A stretch of 7,483 bases of DNA from CAYLUN01 sp964386865. Its GTDB lineage: Bacteria > Verrucomicrobiota > Kiritimatiellia > RFP12 > UBA1067. Each line of letters starts with the position of its first letter. Positions within the stretch are counted from its first letter, which is position 1. Both the position numbers and the translations under genes were made by a program. Where the stretch lies: the NCBI GenBank assembly GCA_964386865.1, contig CAYLUN010000168.1, forward strand, positions 1 through 7,483, in the 5' to 3' direction. Below the pieces are notes generated by a model. The model searched no databases. It saw only the letters and a program-made list of their open reading frames with translations, and was not told the origin of the DNA. This document shows positions 5,960 through 7,483 of the stretch, piece by piece.

Positions 5960-7483
5960 TCACGGAAGCGGCGGAAGCTGCGGCGGCGCGCCGTCCGACG
6001 CGGCGTCCGCGGCGGGCGGCTCCTCCGGCACGGCAGCCGCCTCGTCCGGCGTCGCCGGGTCGGCGGGCCCCGCTTTCGCCGCCACCGCCGCCCGCTTCTT
6101 CGCGGCCCGCTCCTCGTCGCTCAGAATGCGCCCCTCGCTGAGCAAATCCTCGACGTCGCGCCCGTCCATGGTCTCGGCCTCAAGCAAATGCTCGACCAGC
6201 ATTTCAAGCTTCGCGCGGTTCTCGGTGATCATCCGCGTCGCCCGGGCGTAGGCCTCGCCAACCAGACGCTCGACCTCCTCGTCGATCTTGCGGGCGGTCT
6301 CCTCGCTGTACGACTGACTGCGCGACACCTCGCGCCCCAAGAAAAGCAGCTCTTGGTTGTCGCCGAACGCCTGGAACCCGAAAACCTCGCTCATCCCGAA
6401 CGAGCAGATCATCTTGCGCGCGATGTCGCTGGCCATCTTGATGTCCATCCGCGCACCCGTGGAGATGTCCCCGGTGAAGTGCTGCTCCGCGATGCGGCCG
6501 CCCATCAGGACGACGAGCTGGTCGAGCAGCTCGTTGCGGGTCCGGTTCAGGACGTCGCGCTCCGGCAGCGACATGGTCGCGCCGAGCGCCTGGCCGCGCG
6601 GGATGATCGTCACCTTGTGCAGCGGCTCGGTGTGCACGCACAGCACCTGAAGCAGCGCGTGGCCGGCCTCGTGCCAAGCGGTGATCCGGCGCTCGCGATC
6701 CTCCATGGCGCGGCTCCGCCGCTCCCGGCCCCACAGCACCTTGTCGCGAGCCTCCTCCAAGTCGATGTGCTCCACCGCCGAGCGGCCGATGCGCGCCGCC
6801 AGCAGCGCGGCTTCGTTCAGGAGATTGGCCAAGTCCGCGCCCGAAAACCCCGGCGTCCCGCGGGCGATCCGGCTGAGGTCGGTGTTCGGCCCCATTTTGA
6901 TCCTGTCCGCGTGCATGCGGAGGATCTCCTCGCGGCCCGTCAGCGTCGGCAGGTCGATGATGATCTGCCGGTCGAAGCGCCCCGGCCGCAGCAGCGCGGG
7001 GTCGAGCACGTCGGCCCGGTTGGTCGCCGCGATGATGATCACGCCTTCGGACGTCTCGAACCCGTCCATCTCCACAAGCAGCGCGTTGAGCGTCTGCTCG
7101 CGCTCGTCGTGTCCGCCGCCAATGCCCGAAAAGCGGCTGCGCCCCACGGCGTCGATCTCATCGATGAAGATCAGGCAGGGCGCGTGCTTCTTGCCCTGCT
7201 CGAACATGTCGCGCACGCGCGACGCGCCCACGCCCACGAACATCTCCACGAAGTCCGAACCGCTGATGCTGAAGAACGGCACGCCGGCCTCGCCCGCTAT
7301 CGCCTTGGCCAGGAGCGTCTTGCCCGTTCCGGGAGGCCCCATCAGCAGCACGCCCTTGGGAATGCGTCCGCCCAGCTTCTGGAACCGCTGCGGATCCTTC
7401 AGGAACTCGACAATCTCCTGCACCTCCTCCTTGGCCTCCTTGATGCCCGCCACGTTCGCGAAGGTGAGCTTCTTCTTGTCCTG
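5960..7483 (-). CDS. ftsH: ATP-dependent zinc metalloprotease FtsH, N-terminal part beyond the window
   Basis: Membrane-anchored AAA+ protease that extracts and degrades misfolded membrane proteins and some short-lived regulators. The visible 507 residues enter mid-gene at KLTFANVAGIKEAKEE, the standard start of the AAA module, so the membrane helices and start codon lie to the right of the window. Counting from the first visible codon: Walker A GPPGTGKT (49-56), pore motif MFVGVGASR (81-89), Walker B IFIDEIDA (105-112), the second region of homology through AATNRADVLDPALLRPGRFDR (152-172), the zinc site HEAGH (271-275), and the distal acidic ligand in STGARMDIKMASD, with Asp347 as the expected third zinc ligand. 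The residue before that Asp is Met where Asn is common, a tolerated position. The protein ends in an Ala/Pro/Asp-rich tail of roughly 45 residues that looks disordered. A valine codon at 7451-7453 is internal, not a start. It is the first visible gene of the cluster. Confidence 0.98.
   Translation of the reverse strand, partial: QDKKKLTFANVAGIKEAKEEVQEIVEFLKDPQRFQKLGGRIPKGVLLMGPPGTGKTLLAKAIAGEAGVPFFSISGSDFVEMFVGVGASRVRDMFEQGKKHAPCLIFIDEIDAVGRSRFSGIGGGHDEREQTLNALLVEMDGFETSEGVIIIAATNRADVLDPALLRPGRFDRQIIIDLPTLTGREEILRMHADRIKMGPNTDLSRIARGTPGFSGADLANLLNEAALLAARIGRSAVEHIDLEEARDKVLWGRERRSRAMEDRERRITAWHEAGHALLQVLCVHTEPLHKVTIIPRGQALGATMSLPERDVLNRTRNELLDQLVVLMGGRIAEQHFTGDISTGARMDIKMASDIARKMICSFGMSEVFGFQAFGDNQELLFLGREVSRSQSYSEETARKIDEEVERLVGEAYARATRMITENRAKLEMLVEHLLEAETMDGRDVEDLLSEGRILSDEERAAKKRAAVAAKAGPADPATPDEAAAVPEEPPAADAASDGAPPQLPPLP

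Overview
The window is a tightly packed, GC-rich stretch in which every supported gene lies on the minus strand. It reads from right to left as ftsH (5' end cut off), folP, cdaA (diadenylate cyclase), a YbbR-domain gene (CdaR-like), ftsK, and the start of a RodZ-like helix-turn-helix gene that runs off the left edge. Gaps between genes are at most about 37 bases, and two junctions overlap (folP/cdaA by 8 bases; cdaA/ybbR by 14 to 20 bases). This looks like one co-directional transcription unit or part of one. I see no internal promoter, terminator, RNA gene, repeat array, CRISPR or mobile element.

The organism is a bacterium with high GC content, strong G/C preference at third codon positions, and Ala/Pro/Arg-rich linkers. 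The combination of a membrane CdaA plus YbbR pair with FtsK, FtsH and folP is compatible with the Planctomycetes-Verrucomicrobia-Kiritimatiellota-Lentisphaerota group. That placement is a low-confidence inference from gene order and sequence flavour, not from a database search.

Functionally the cluster joins membrane protein quality control (FtsH), folate synthesis (FolP), c-di-AMP signalling (CdaA and its probable membrane regulator), chromosome segregation at the septum (FtsK), and a probable cell-shape or cytoskeletal adaptor (RodZ-like). The most informative oddity is the gene order. ftsH-folP is followed by glmM in Escherichia coli, and cdaA-cdaR is followed by glmM in many Firmicutes. 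Here the two pairs are fused back to back, but glmM is absent from the window and ftsK occupies the next position. A second oddity is that CdaA carries DGG rather than the usual DGA motif and GMRHR rather than GTRHR in its catalytic domain. All proteins otherwise look intact. I found no convincing undescribed system; this is mostly a conserved housekeeping locus with an interesting arrangement.
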